Shown here: positions 1 to 8,448 of the stretch, piece after piece
Layout: every line of letters begins with the position of its first letter
How positions within the stretch are numbered: position 1 is the first letter of the stretch
Origin: an uncultured Treponema sp.
GTDB lineage: Bacteria > Spirochaetota > Spirochaetia > Treponematales > Treponemataceae
NCBI GenBank assembly: GCA_934691925.1
Contig: CAKUTI010000023.1
Span: 1-33,961 of the forward strand
Reading direction: 5' to 3'
Length of the DNA: 33,961 nt
Position numbers and translations under genes: made by a program
Notes under the pieces: generated by a model
Database searches by the model: none
What the model was told of the DNA's origin: nothing
Seen by the model: only the letters and a program-made list of their open reading frames with translations

Positions 1-585
1 GAGAAATTCTTAAAGGAAAAAGAAATCTTGCAGTCGATTGAAGACCAGATTTATCTTCAGGATAACTCGAAAGTTTTCGATTTTATCGACAAGGCTTCGT
101 TCGTTGACTGGTATATTCTTAACGAATTCTCAAAAAACCGCGACTCTGACTTTATGGCAAGCTGCTACATGGCTTTCAACTCGGAGACAAAAAAACTTTA
201 CATGGGACCGGTTTGGGATTTTGACATCGCTTTTGGCGGAAGCCACATGGACAATAATTTTTCACCGGAAGATTCTTGGATAAACAAATTCCACTGGTAC
301 AAGGAACTTTGGAGAAATGACGAATTCAAGGCCGCTGTAAAAGAGAGATGGCACGAGACAAAATCACGTCTAAAAGATTCGTTTGACTATGTTCTTGAAG
401 AATCAAAAGGCCTCGCATCGTCCGCGGAAATTGATGATTTGGTTTGGCGCACGCTCGGAAGGAAGCAGTGGCCGCATACACCGGGATACAAGTCAAGAAA
501 AACTTATCAGGCAGAAGTCGATTACGTCTACAACTGGCTTTTCAAGCGTTACGACTGGATGGACTCGTACATCCAGTCGCTGTAG
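1..585 (+). CDS. CotH kinase family protein, C-terminal part (5' end outside window)
   Basis: The frame is open from base 1, so the gene starts upstream of the window; a TTG at 28 is only an internal leucine codon. The visible 194 residues match the C-terminal part of the CotH kinase-like fold. They contain the block FVDWYILNEFSKNRDSD followed by GPVWDFDIAFGG, whose paired acidic residues correspond to the metal/ATP-binding Asp residues of CotH kinases. CotH proteins phosphorylate spore-coat or surface proteins in Bacillus and are common as multi-copy surface or secreted proteins in treponemes. The substrate here cannot be told. The gene converges on the nucleotidyltransferase gene with a 41-bp gap. 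The last codons encode a perfect 10-bp hairpin (552-579). Confidence 0.82.
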   Translation, partial: EKFLKEKEILQSIEDQIYLQDNSKVFDFIDKASFVDWYILNEFSKNRDSDFMASCYMAFNSETKKLYMGPVWDFDIAFGGSHMDNNFSPEDSWINKFHWYKELWRNDEFKAAVKERWHETKSRLKDSFDYVLEESKGLASSAEIDDLVWRTLGRKQWPHTPGYKSRKTYQAEVDYVYNWLFKRYDWMDSYIQSL

Positions 586-626
586 CGTCTAGCATCCGCT
601 TTCCGCACATTTTTTTTGATTCAAGT

Positions 627-1376
627 CTACGAGAAAATCTTCCGCGCTTCTTCAAGACTTTCAAGATTTCCGATGTCGTGCCTTTTTCCTGTCATAAGCC
701 ACGCGTAAACGTCTTTCTGTCCGCAAAACCACGCGATAAAGTCTCCGGGCGCGTCAGTTCCGCACGGCACTTTTCCGTTTTCGTCTTTTTCACACGCTTT
801 TTTAATGAAAGGCAAATCATCTTTTCTGTAGATGTAAAAAGGCGGAACCGCCCATGGGCTTTCAGGATTCGACGGCTTCTCCTGCATTTCCAGGACTTTT
901 CCGTTTTCATCGACCGTCGCGACTCCAGTTCTGCGGAGTTTTTCAATATTTTCTTCAAAATGGCGCATAATGCAAGGCGCGTTTTTTTCTTTTGAGTAAT
1001 CGACAAAATCTTTCAAGGAAAAGTCAAGAATATTGTCGCCAGCAAGCACAAGAATATCCTCATTCACATTGCATTTCTCAACCGCAAAAAGAATGTCCTT
1101 TACAGCTCCAAGGCGGTTTTCATTTTCCGTTGAGCCGTCATCGATTATTGTAACTTTATGGTTGAAATTTCTTTCAGACTTCCATTTTTCAAAAAAATCC
1201 ACGAATTTGTGGTTCGAGACGACAATATGCTCTGAAATGTTCTCAAAACTGTCGATGTCGTCAATCAGCCTGTCCAGAATCGACTTCTCGCCGATTTTCA
1301 GAAGAGGCTTAGGAAAATTTTCAGTCAGAGGATAAAGCCGGGTCGCGTATCCGGCAGCAAGTATAATCGATTTCAT
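627..1376 (-). CDS. Sugar-1-phosphate nucleotidyltransferase (RmlA/LicC-like)
   Basis: A 249-residue NTP-transferase. The N-terminus LAAGYATRLYPLTENFPKPLL is the nucleotide-binding signature (G-x-G-T-R-like loop with the PKP lysine) of the RmlA/HddC/LicC group. LAGDNILDFSL carries the metal-binding Asp, and the C-terminal block WLMTGKRHDIGN has the second acidic/metal region typical of the family. The short length, without a left-handed beta-helix, means a single-function enzyme with no acyltransferase domain. Its ATG overlaps the stop of the upstream kinase gene by one base (TGATG at 1374-1378), so the two are probably translationally coupled. The likely role is activation of the sugar-1-phosphate made by that kinase. 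Which sugar and which nucleotide are used cannot be read from the sequence; LicC-type CTP:phosphocholine activity is an alternative. Confidence 0.85.
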   Translation of the reverse strand: MKSIILAAGYATRLYPLTENFPKPLLKIGEKSILDRLIDDIDSFENISEHIVVSNHKFVDFFEKWKSERNFNHKVTIIDDGSTENENRLGAVKDILFAVEKCNVNEDILVLAGDNILDFSLKDFVDYSKEKNAPCIMRHFEENIEKLRRTGVATVDENGKVLEMQEKPSNPESPWAVPPFYIYRKDDLPFIKKACEKDENGKVPCGTDAPGDFIAWFCGQKDVYAWLMTGKRHDIGNLESLEEARKIFS

Positions 1377-2551
1377 CAGTTTATTCCGTCCGAAGTTTTG
1401 CAGAATGTTATGCTGAATTTTGATTTCAGCTCAGGAAAAAGCTTCAAATATTCAGAAGAGATTTTTCTTTCGATTGAATCTTTTTTTGCCGGATCAACAA
1501 TCGCCATTGCGCAGCCGTTGAAGCCCGCTCCGCTGAACCGTCCGCCGTAAATTCCGTCTGTGTTTTCCATTATGTGCTGCAATGCTTTTAACTCGTTGCT
1601 TCCAGTCTCGTAGTTTTCGATTGACGAGCGGCCGCTTTCAAAAACAAGCCTTCCGAATTCAGCCAAATTTCCGTTCTGAAAAGCCTTCACGCCTTTTTTA
1701 ACGCGCTCGTTTTCCGTGTAAAAATGCTCGGCGCGCTTAGCCCAGTTCAAAGGCAGTTTATCCCTGTTCTGCACATAAATTCCATAAGGAACATCGCGAA
1801 GATAAGAATCGTTGAATTTTCCGTATTCAAGATGGGCAAAACCTTTTAGCGCGTAGCTTGCAGCCTTGCACTCGTCAACTCTTGTGTTGTAAGCCGAGCC
1901 TGCAAGTTTTCTTTCGACTCCAGAAAAAATCACGGCGATTTCAAAATCCGGCATATTTTCTGGAATTTTCACGAGCTTTGACGAATCTGTTTTTGTATCA
2001 AGAAACAAAAGATTGTCCTTTTTTGAAAAGACCTCGCAGCTTTGGTCAAGCTTTCCGACATTCACGCCGATAAAATTCCGCTCAGCCTCAATCGCAAGAT
2101 TTATAAGCTCAAGGCTTGTAAGATTTATTCCGTTCACAAAAGCCAATGCTTTAAGGTAAGTCAAAAGAACGCTCGCCGAAGAAGAAAGTCCGCCGCCTAA
2201 AATCGAGCCTGAGACAATTCCTTTGACGCCTTTTTCAAGCGTGTAAGATTTTTTCAGCGCGTAAGCCGCTCCAAAAAGATAATCCGCCCAGATATACTGC
2301 CGCTCATATTCATCGTTCAAATCGCCCTCGGCAGCTCCTGAAAAATTCTCCGAGTAAACTTCAACGCTGCTGTCATCTGCCGGAAAAAAATCAAAGCTCG
2401 TTCCCTTGTCGATCGCAAATCCTGTAACAAGCCCGAACTGATGGTCAACGTGCGCGCCAAGAGGACAAACTCTGTATGGACAAAAAAAATGAAGAGCCTC
2501 GCCAGAAGCCTTCTTCTCTTCAATCAATGATTTCACATCTTCCTTAGACAT
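1376..2551 (-). CDS. GHMP family sugar kinase (galactokinase/galacturonokinase-like)
   Basis: A 391-residue galactokinase-family protein. Motif 1 reads PYRVCPLGAHVDHQFG (about residues 25-40), motif 2 is the phosphate-binding GGGLSSSAS loop (about 119-127), and motif 3 is GGRFSGAGFNG near residue 345. True galactokinases have GEHTDY in motif 1, with the Glu contacting galactose O6. Here the Glu is Ala (GAHVDH), while the His and catalytic-region Asp remain. As I recall, plant galacturonokinase has a similar PYRICPLGAH motif, so a uronate or another C6-modified sugar is a reasonable substrate, though unproven. The downstream nucleotidyltransferase overlaps it by one base. There is no Shine-Dalgarno; a -10 box lies 6 nt before the ATG. 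Calling it galK would probably over-specify it. Confidence 0.82.
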   Translation of the reverse strand: MSKEDVKSLIEEKKASGEALHFFCPYRVCPLGAHVDHQFGLVTGFAIDKGTSFDFFPADDSSVEVYSENFSGAAEGDLNDEYERQYIWADYLFGAAYALKKSYTLEKGVKGIVSGSILGGGLSSSASVLLTYLKALAFVNGINLTSLELINLAIEAERNFIGVNVGKLDQSCEVFSKKDNLLFLDTKTDSSKLVKIPENMPDFEIAVIFSGVERKLAGSAYNTRVDECKAASYALKGFAHLEYGKFNDSYLRDVPYGIYVQNRDKLPLNWAKRAEHFYTENERVKKGVKAFQNGNLAEFGRLVFESGRSSIENYETGSNELKALQHIMENTDGIYGGRFSGAGFNGCAMAIVDPAKKDSIERKISSEYLKLFPELKSKFSITFCKTSDGIN

Positions 2552-2573
2552 AACGATATTATATCACTATAAT
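2545..2573 (+). promoter_or_regulatory. Promoter of the polysaccharide gene cluster (leaderless type)
   Basis: TAGACA (2545-2550, 5/6 match to -35) is followed after exactly 17 nt by a perfect TATAAT (2568-2573). The ATG at 2582 comes 8 nt later, giving a predicted leader of 0-2 nt. No Shine-Dalgarno is present. The element overlaps the opposing promoter of the GHMP kinase gene almost completely. Confidence 0.65.
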
Positions 2574-2586
2574 TAAAGATTATGAA
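2558..2586 (-). promoter_or_regulatory. Promoter of the GHMP kinase operon (leaderless type)
   Basis: On the minus strand a perfect -10 TATAAT occupies 2563-2558 and is separated by 17 nt from TTCATA (2586-2581, 4/6 match to TTGACA). Only 6 nt separate the -10 from the ATG at 2551, so the expected transcription start falls on the A of the start codon. The -35 lies over the start codon of the divergent GT8-like gene. Confidence 0.6.
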
Positions 2587-3598
2587 ATATGTTTATGTTT
2601 TGACCTCAACTCCAAATGATTTTTACTACGAGCAGGCTTTGATGTCGGTTTATTCTTTGAGAAAAAAAATGCCTGGCGCAAAAATAATCATTTTGACTGA
2701 CGACAAGACAAGAAATTCATTTTCAGATGAGAACAAGCGCACTTCAATTTTAAGATATGCTTCCGAAATAATTCCTATCGATTTTGATTCAGGCGTTCCG
2801 AATGCTGACCGTTCGCGCCTTATCAAGACTTCAATTCCGGAATATGTTGACGGAAGTTTTTTGTATATCGACTGCGACACGATAATCTGCGACGACCTCA
2901 GCGAAATCGAGAATGAAAATGCGGTTACGGGCGGAGTCTTGGACGGACACGTTCTTTTAAGCGAGCATATCCACAAAAAATATTTTCTTTCGCGCGACAA
3001 AAAGCTTGGATTCAAGGGAACAAAAGCGGCTGGCTACAACATAAACGGCGGACTGATTCTCGCGAAAGCCAATTCAGATGAAGAAAAAAAGCAGACGATA
3101 GAACTTTTCAAAAAATGGAACGAGCTTTGGAAATTTTCAGCATACGAAAAAAACGACAAGCACGACCAAAGCGCGCTCAACGAGGCGAATTTTCAGACTG
3201 GGCTAAAAATGAAGCTGCTTGACGGAAAATGGAACTGCCAGCCGAGCCACGGCGGACTTGCCTTCTTGAAAGACGCAAAAATAATCCATTACTATTCCAG
3301 CGAATTTTCAGGAAAAAATTATATCCCCTATTATAAGCTCGCCGACAAAAAAATCTGGTTAAAAATAAAGGAAGCAGGAGACATCCCTGAAGAAATCAGG
3401 GAAATGATTGACGAGCCGAAATTCCAGTTCAACAAAGTTCATCTGATTAACGACCAGCGGATTGTAAGCATAATGCAGTCGCCGCTCACGTTCACAATTG
3501 CGGACTTGAAAGCACACTGCCCGCCTGTCTTCAATCTTTTGGAATCAATATGCGCCGCGCTCCGCGGACTTGCAAAATCTATAAAAGGTAAAAAATGA
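2582..3598 (+). CDS. Glycosyltransferase family 8-like protein
   Basis: A 338-residue GT-A fold transferase. The N-terminal strand MKYVYVLTS, the segment YYEQALMSVYSLRKKMP, and the DxD motif YIDCDTIICDDL (about residues 96-107) are typical of GT8-like enzymes that use a nucleotide-sugar and a divalent metal. HGGLAFLKDAKIIHYYSS near residue 225 resembles the C-terminal HxxG/HY metal-ligand region of GT8. It is the first gene of a plus-strand polysaccharide cluster and overlaps the next gene by 4 nt (ATGA). The donor and acceptor are unknown. Confidence 0.8.
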   Translation: MKYVYVLTSTPNDFYYEQALMSVYSLRKKMPGAKIIILTDDKTRNSFSDENKRTSILRYASEIIPIDFDSGVPNADRSRLIKTSIPEYVDGSFLYIDCDTIICDDLSEIENENAVTGGVLDGHVLLSEHIHKKYFLSRDKKLGFKGTKAAGYNINGGLILAKANSDEEKKQTIELFKKWNELWKFSAYEKNDKHDQSALNEANFQTGLKMKLLDGKWNCQPSHGGLAFLKDAKIIHYYSSEFSGKNYIPYYKLADKKIWLKIKEAGDIPEEIREMIDEPKFQFNKVHLINDQRIVSIMQSPLTFTIADLKAHCPPVFNLLESICAALRGLAKSIKGKK

Positions 3599-4656
3599 TT
3601 TTAATAAACGGAAATTTTCTCTGCCGGAATCTCACAGGAATCGAGCGATTCGCTTTTGAAACCTGCAAAAAAATGGATTCAATTATTTCAAAAGACGATG
3701 AAATTTCGCTTCTTGTTCCCGCGAATGCGAAAAAAATCCCGGAATACAAGAATATAAGGCTTGTTTTCTCGTCAAAAAAAATAAAAAGTTTTCCGCTTTG
3801 GGATATGGGAACTTTCGCCCGCGCATGCAAAAACTTCAAGGCGACAGGTCTTAATTTCTCGAACACAGCCCCGCTCGGAAAATCCTGCGGATTCGCTTTT
3901 CTGCACGACATTTACGCTGCGACGCACGGAGAAGATTTTGTCTCGTTCAAGGACAAGCTGATAAAGCTCTACTGCCGTTTTTCCTACAGGAATATTGCGA
4001 AAAACGCAAAAACGGTCCTTACAGTCTCCGAATTCTCAAAATCTGAAATCAAAAAAATCTACAAAGTTCCAGATGAAAAAATCAAGGTGATTCCAAACGG
4101 CTGGGACCATTTTAAGGATTTGAAATCAGACGGCGGAATTTTCGAGAAATTTCCAAAATTGAAGGAAAAAGAATTTTATTTTACGCTCGGTTCGCTTTCA
4201 AAACGCAAGAATCTGAAATGGATAGCCGACCACGCTTCAAAGCACGCGGACGAAACTTTCGCGGTGAGCGGAAAAGCTATTTCAGGCCTTGTTCCAAGCG
4301 AGCTTGAATCTCTTAAAAATTTGGAAAACGTTGTTCTTTTAGGCTACGTTACAGACGGCGAAGTGAAATCCTTAATGGAAAAATGCAAGGCATTCGTTTT
4401 TCCGTCTTATTACGAAGGTTTTGGAATTCCGCCGCTCGAGGCTCTTTCTTCGGGGGCGAAAATCATTGTGTCAAACGCGGCGAGCCTTCCTGAAATCTAT
4501 CAGAAAACGGCTCATTATATTGACCCGTTCAGCACGGACTGCAACCTTGAAGAAATCTTAAAGGAAGAGACCGATTCTCCTTGTGAAATTCTTGAAAAAT
4601 ACACTTACGAAAACGCGGCAAAAAAACTTCTTGAAGCGTTGAGGACATCAAAATGA
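3595..4656 (+). CDS. Glycosyltransferase, GT4 family (GT-B fold)
   Basis: A 353-residue retaining GT-B transferase. The N-terminal half has TGIERFAFETC and the central VLTVSEFSKSEIKKIY/IPNGWDHF hinge. The C-terminal half carries YFTLGSLSKRKNLKW and the nucleotide-sugar-binding motif FPSYYEGFGIPPLEAL (near residue 275), with the conserved E-x7-E arrangement. The start has a good SD (AAAGG, 6 nt upstream) and overlaps the previous stop (ATGA); the 3' end overlaps the next gene in the same way. It is closely similar to the GT4 gene at 5845-6930, including a nearly identical 38-nt stretch, so the two are probably duplicates. It likely extends the lipid-linked glycan in the cytoplasm. Confidence 0.85.
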   Translation: MILINGNFLCRNLTGIERFAFETCKKMDSIISKDDEISLLVPANAKKIPEYKNIRLVFSSKKIKSFPLWDMGTFARACKNFKATGLNFSNTAPLGKSCGFAFLHDIYAATHGEDFVSFKDKLIKLYCRFSYRNIAKNAKTVLTVSEFSKSEIKKIYKVPDEKIKVIPNGWDHFKDLKSDGGIFEKFPKLKEKEFYFTLGSLSKRKNLKWIADHASKHADETFAVSGKAISGLVPSELESLKNLENVVLLGYVTDGEVKSLMEKCKAFVFPSYYEGFGIPPLEALSSGAKIIVSNAASLPEIYQKTAHYIDPFSTDCNLEEILKEETDSPCEILEKYTYENAAKKLLEALRTSK

Positions 4657-5783
4657 AAGTAGCGATTGTGCATGACTGGCTTGTGAACTACGGCGGCGCA
4701 GAGCGCGTTGTGGAGGCGCTCCTAAAAATCTTTCCTGACGCGGACATTTTCACGCTTGTATACGACGAGAAAAAAATGGGAAAAATCTTCCCGAAAGAAA
4801 AAATCCGCACATCTTTCGTGCAGAAAATCCCGATGGCCTCGAAACTTTACACAAAAATGCTTCCCCTAATGCCGAAAGCGTTCGAAAGTTTCGATTTTTC
4901 AGGTTACGAACTTGTTCTCTGCTCGTCTTCAAGCTGCGCGAAAGGTGTAATCACGCTGCCTTCCGTTCCGCATATCGCTTATATACATTCGCCGATGCGC
5001 TACGCGTGGGACCAGTTTTTTGAGTACCAGAAACGCACAAGCAAGCTCGTCGCGCATTTTATGGGCAAATTTATGCCGAACATAAGGCTTTGGGATTTTG
5101 TCTCGTCTCAGAGAATTGACAAGCTGATTGCAAATTCAAATTTCATAAAGAGAAGAATCAAAAAATACTGGAATCTTGACTCGGACGTGATTTATCCGCC
5201 TGTTGACACTTCCAGACTTTCTCCGAACGGAAAAGCTCCGGAAGACTTCTACGTTGTTTTTAGCCGTTTTGTTCCATATAAACGAATCGACTTGGCGATT
5301 TCCGCCTGCGGCGAGCTTGGAAAAAAGCTCGTTGTGATTGGCGGCGGCTCTCAGGAAAAGGAGCTTAAAAATCTTGCCTCAAAATACAAAAAAGCGGAGA
5401 TAAAATTCACCGGAAGAATTTCAGACGGCGAAGTTAAAGACTATCTCCAGCGTTGCAAGGCGATGATTTTCTCTGCGGAAGAGGACTTTGGAATAATTCC
5501 AGTTGAGGCGCAGGCTTGCGGCCGGCCGGTAATCGCGTTTGCAAAAGGCGGCGCGCTTGAAACTGTGATTGACGGAAAAACCGGCGTTTTCTTTGAAAAG
5601 CAGGAAACAGAATCCGTAATCGAGGCAATCAAAAAATTTGAAACTTTGAGCGAGAAAAATGTTTTTAATTCAAATGAAATCGCCTCGCATGCGCAAAATT
5701 TCTCAACAGAAAGATTCTGCAAAGAAATCAAAAACGCTGTCGATGAAGTCTTGGAAAATTTTCACAGGCAAAATCAAAATTAA
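4653..5783 (+). CDS. Glycosyltransferase, GT4 family (WbaZ-like mannosyltransferase type)
   Basis: A 376-residue GT-B enzyme. The start KVAIVHDWLVNYGGAERVV and the following IFPDADIFTLVYD segment are the hallmark of the WbaZ-like subgroup of GT4, often mannosyl- or rhamnosyltransferases in O-antigen clusters. IAYIHSPMRYAWDQFFEYQ, YPPVDTSRL and FVVFSRFVPYKRIDLAI follow in the usual order, and AEEDFGIIPVEAQACGRPV is the donor-binding E-x7-E region. SD GAGGA lies upstream within the preceding gene, and the two overlap by 4 nt (ATGA), so they are co-translated. The sugar specificity is inferred only from subgroup resemblance. Confidence 0.85.
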   Translation: MKVAIVHDWLVNYGGAERVVEALLKIFPDADIFTLVYDEKKMGKIFPKEKIRTSFVQKIPMASKLYTKMLPLMPKAFESFDFSGYELVLCSSSSCAKGVITLPSVPHIAYIHSPMRYAWDQFFEYQKRTSKLVAHFMGKFMPNIRLWDFVSSQRIDKLIANSNFIKRRIKKYWNLDSDVIYPPVDTSRLSPNGKAPEDFYVVFSRFVPYKRIDLAISACGELGKKLVVIGGGSQEKELKNLASKYKKAEIKFTGRISDGEVKDYLQRCKAMIFSAEEDFGIIPVEAQACGRPVIAFAKGGALETVIDGKTGVFFEKQETESVIEAIKKFETLSEKNVFNSNEIASHAQNFSTERFCKEIKNAVDEVLENFHRQNQN

Positions 5784-5844
5784 AATCGGCTGAAAATAAA
5801 AAAATTGAGGAAACGAAAACGCTTAAAGCAAGCTGGAGAAAAAT

Positions 5845-6930
5845 ATGCTGAAGATTGCAATTGACTGCAGAATGATTGGCTCGGGAGGAATCGGCTCTTT
5901 TATCCACGAGCTTATTCCTTATTTTCTTGAAAAAAATGAATGCCTTTTAATCGGAACGCACGAGCAGTGCATGGATTTTGTGCGCATGCAGAACGTGGAA
6001 TTTTGCTTCTGCGACGTTCCGCCGTTCTCTTTCAAGGAGATTTCAGGATTTCCGGCGGACGTTCTTCAAAAAATCAACACTTACCAAGTTTATTTCACGC
6101 CTTACTGCAATATTCCGTGCGGAATTGAAATTCCTGTTTTCTCCACGATTCACGATGTCGTTTTTCTTGACGTTAAAGAGCTGACAGGATTTTTCGGACG
6201 GCTCGGAAGAAAATTCTTTTACCAGCGCGCAATCAATTTTTCAGATGAAATTTTCACGGTCTCTGAATTCTCAAAGTCAAGAATTCTTAAAAATCTCCGC
6301 TGCCAAAAGCCGCTAACAGTCGTCTACAACGGAATTCCAAAATATCTTGAAAATCCGCTTGAAGAAGACGCTCGAAATCCGACAGAAAAGAAAGACCAGA
6401 TTCTCTTTGTGGGAAACATAAAAAAGCACAAAGGCTTGAAAACGCTTCTCGACGCATTTGAAAAGGCGGCAGAAAAAGGATTCAAGTCAAAGCTCGTGAT
6501 TGTCGGAAACAAGGACAATTTCCGAACCGGCGACGAGGAGACAGTCCGCAGGCTCGAGTCGTTCCCGCAGGAAAAAGTTGAATTCACAGGGAAAATCTCA
6601 AACGACGAGCTGAAAATTCTTTACGCCGAGTCAAAATTTCTTGTGCAGCCGTCTTTGTACGAAGGATTTGGAATTCCGCCGCTCGAGGCTCTTTCTCAGG
6701 GAACTCCGGCAATCATTTCTGACATTCCTGTTTTCAAGGAGATTTACTCAGAATTTCCAGTCGAATTCTTCAAAGCAGGCGATTCTGACGACTTGTGCAG
6801 AAAAATGCTTGATTTCAAGGCGGAAAAAGCTGACATCGCAAACTTGAAAGAAAAATATTCCTATAGACGCTCGGCAGAAAAAATCGTCGCCGAAATGTCA
6901 GAATTCAGGGCAAAAAAGGCTTTGCAATAG
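5845..6930 (+). CDS. Glycosyltransferase, GT4 family (GT-B fold)
   Basis: A 361-residue retaining transferase. MLKIAIDCRMIGSGGIGSFI is the acceptor-side glycine-rich loop, FTVSEFSKSRILKNL the domain hinge, ILFVGNIKKHKGLKTLLDAF the first strand of the C-terminal domain, and PSLYEGFGIPPLEALSQGTP the donor-binding motif. It is a paralogue of the gene at 3595-4656. SD GGAG stands 6 nt before the ATG. A 61-bp gap separates it from the previous gene without any obvious terminator, so it probably belongs to the same transcript. Confidence 0.85.
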   Translation: MLKIAIDCRMIGSGGIGSFIHELIPYFLEKNECLLIGTHEQCMDFVRMQNVEFCFCDVPPFSFKEISGFPADVLQKINTYQVYFTPYCNIPCGIEIPVFSTIHDVVFLDVKELTGFFGRLGRKFFYQRAINFSDEIFTVSEFSKSRILKNLRCQKPLTVVYNGIPKYLENPLEEDARNPTEKKDQILFVGNIKKHKGLKTLLDAFEKAAEKGFKSKLVIVGNKDNFRTGDEETVRRLESFPQEKVEFTGKISNDELKILYAESKFLVQPSLYEGFGIPPLEALSQGTPAIISDIPVFKEIYSEFPVEFFKAGDSDDLCRKMLDFKAEKADIANLKEKYSYRRSAEKIVAEMSEFRAKKALQ

Positions 6931-7023
6931 ACGATTAGCAAATTCTGCGATAAAATAGATTGAATCGGCGGCTTTTCAATTCCGCTGACTTTTATAACAA
7001 AAAAATCATAGGTTTTCTAACAA

Positions 7024-8448
7024 ATGACAGAACAAGATTATAAAACTTATTTTAAAGCAAACTTTTACAGGACAAGCTCTTTTACTTCCGGCGTTGCGCT
7101 TATGCTTTTTGACTGCGTGATGGTCATGCTTTCGATTGGAATCTCGTTTTTCATAATAAATTTTATCAATCACTCGTGGATTAATTTCCGCTCGTTCGTA
7201 GATTACTGGATTTATCTGCCGCCTTTAATCGCGGTTTTCTACGCCGCAGGACTTTATCCGGGGCTGGTTTATCCGCCTGCCGACGAAGTAAAGAAATTCG
7301 CAATCTGCACATTTTTTGTCTATGTCGGAATTGCGCTTTCAATCACTGTCGAGGAAGCTGATGAAAAAGTTCCGATTGTATTCGCGCTGATTCTTGCAGT
7401 CCCATTTGCAACGATAATGCTTCCAGCAGGCAGAGAGATTGCAAGGCGAATCTTCTCAAAGCAAAGATGGTACGGTGTTCCGGCTGTAATCTACACTTCT
7501 TCAGACGCAGGAGACATAGTCACAAAACGGCTTTTAGCTCGTCAGGACTTGGGTTACAAGCCGGGAATCATAATCGACACAAATGTGAGCGAGCCGACTT
7601 TCAGAAACGGAGTTCCTGTTTTTCCGCCGTCAGAAAATATTTTCAAGACGATAAAAGAACTGAACATAAAAGTCGCAATTCTCTGTGATTATAGCAGTGA
7701 CGTGGATGAAATCAACTCGTACTACAGATATACGATTGTGATTCCAAAAAACACGGACATCAACACGCTTTCGATGAGCGTCCGCGATTTTGGAGGAATT
7801 TTAGGACTTTCCTCGACGCACAATCTTACAAAACCAATCAGCCTGTTTTGGAAACGCTTCATCGATATTTTTCTTCTTCTGCTTTCAAGCCCGATTACAA
7901 TTCCTGTAGTCGCAATAGTCGCGCTTATCGTAAAGATCACAAGCCCAGGGCCGATTTTCTACGGACACAAGCGAATCGGACAGAACGGAAAAGAATTCAA
8001 ATGCTGGAAATTCCGCTCGATGGTCGTTGACGCGGACAAGCAACTGGAGAAAATTCTCGCAGAAAATCCTGAAATGCGCGCAGAATGGGAAAAAGACAGA
8101 AAATTCACAAATGACCCTCGCGTCACAAAAATCGGAAAAATCCTGCGGAAAACAAGCATCGATGAAATTCCGCAATTCTTCAATATCTTAATCGGCGAGA
8201 TGAGTTTTGTGGGTCCCCGCCCTGTTACACGCCCGGAGCTTGAAAAATACGGCTCAAAAGCGGACTTTATTCTTCTTGCGCAGCCGGGACTCAGCGGAAT
8301 GTGGCAGATTTCAGGTCGTTCGGACACTGGATATGAAGAGAGAATCACGCTCGACTCGTACTACATTCAAAACTGGTCGGTCTGGCTTGACATCTGGATT
8401 ATAATAAAAACCGTCGTTGTCGTTCTGAAAGGAAAAGGCGCGTACTAG
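7024..8448 (+). CDS. Undecaprenyl-phosphate sugar-phosphate transferase (WbaP/WcaJ-type, initiating enzyme)
   Basis: A 474-residue membrane polyprenyl-phosphate hexose-1-phosphate transferase. The N-terminal third has several hydrophobic segments (about residues 15-45, 55-80, 93-108, 115-135). A cytosolic CoA-binding-like region follows. The C-terminal third is the catalytic 'bacterial sugar transferase' domain: KRFIDIFLLLLSSP (re-entrant membrane helix), SPGPIFYGHKRIGQNGKEF, KFRSM, the essential GEMSFVGPRPVTRPE, and PGLSGMWQISGRS. Such enzymes transfer hexose-1-P from a UDP-sugar to undecaprenyl phosphate, the first step of a capsule, exopolysaccharide or O-antigen-like glycan. The preceding GT4 genes would extend this product. 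A 93-bp gap precedes it; the SD is weak (AGG at a long distance). Confidence 0.92.
   Translation: MTEQDYKTYFKANFYRTSSFTSGVALMLFDCVMVMLSIGISFFIINFINHSWINFRSFVDYWIYLPPLIAVFYAAGLYPGLVYPPADEVKKFAICTFFVYVGIALSITVEEADEKVPIVFALILAVPFATIMLPAGREIARRIFSKQRWYGVPAVIYTSSDAGDIVTKRLLARQDLGYKPGIIIDTNVSEPTFRNGVPVFPPSENIFKTIKELNIKVAILCDYSSDVDEINSYYRYTIVIPKNTDINTLSMSVRDFGGILGLSSTHNLTKPISLFWKRFIDIFLLLLSSPITIPVVAIVALIVKITSPGPIFYGHKRIGQNGKEFKCWKFRSMVVDADKQLEKILAENPEMRAEWEKDRKFTNDPRVTKIGKILRKTSIDEIPQFFNILIGEMSFVGPRPVTRPELEKYGSKADFILLAQPGLSGMWQISGRSDTGYEERITLDSYYIQNWSVWLDIWIIIKTVVVVLKGKGAY

Noticed and set aside
584..617. AGCG/CGCT mini-stem and T8 run as a terminator after the CotH gene
   Set aside because: Only 4 bp of stem with a 9-nt loop, and 9 nt between stem and T-run.
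444..995. Long plus-strand frame overlapping the CotH end and the nucleotidyltransferase gene
   Set aside because: Antisense shadow of a clear enzyme gene; composition is Arg/Phe-rich and no family is recognised.
6958..6982. ATTGAA/TTCAAT inverted repeat in the 93-bp gap before the WbaP-type gene
   Set aside because: A 6-bp A/T-rich stem without a T-run is too weak for a terminator or operator call, and no promoter with proper spacing was found in the gap.
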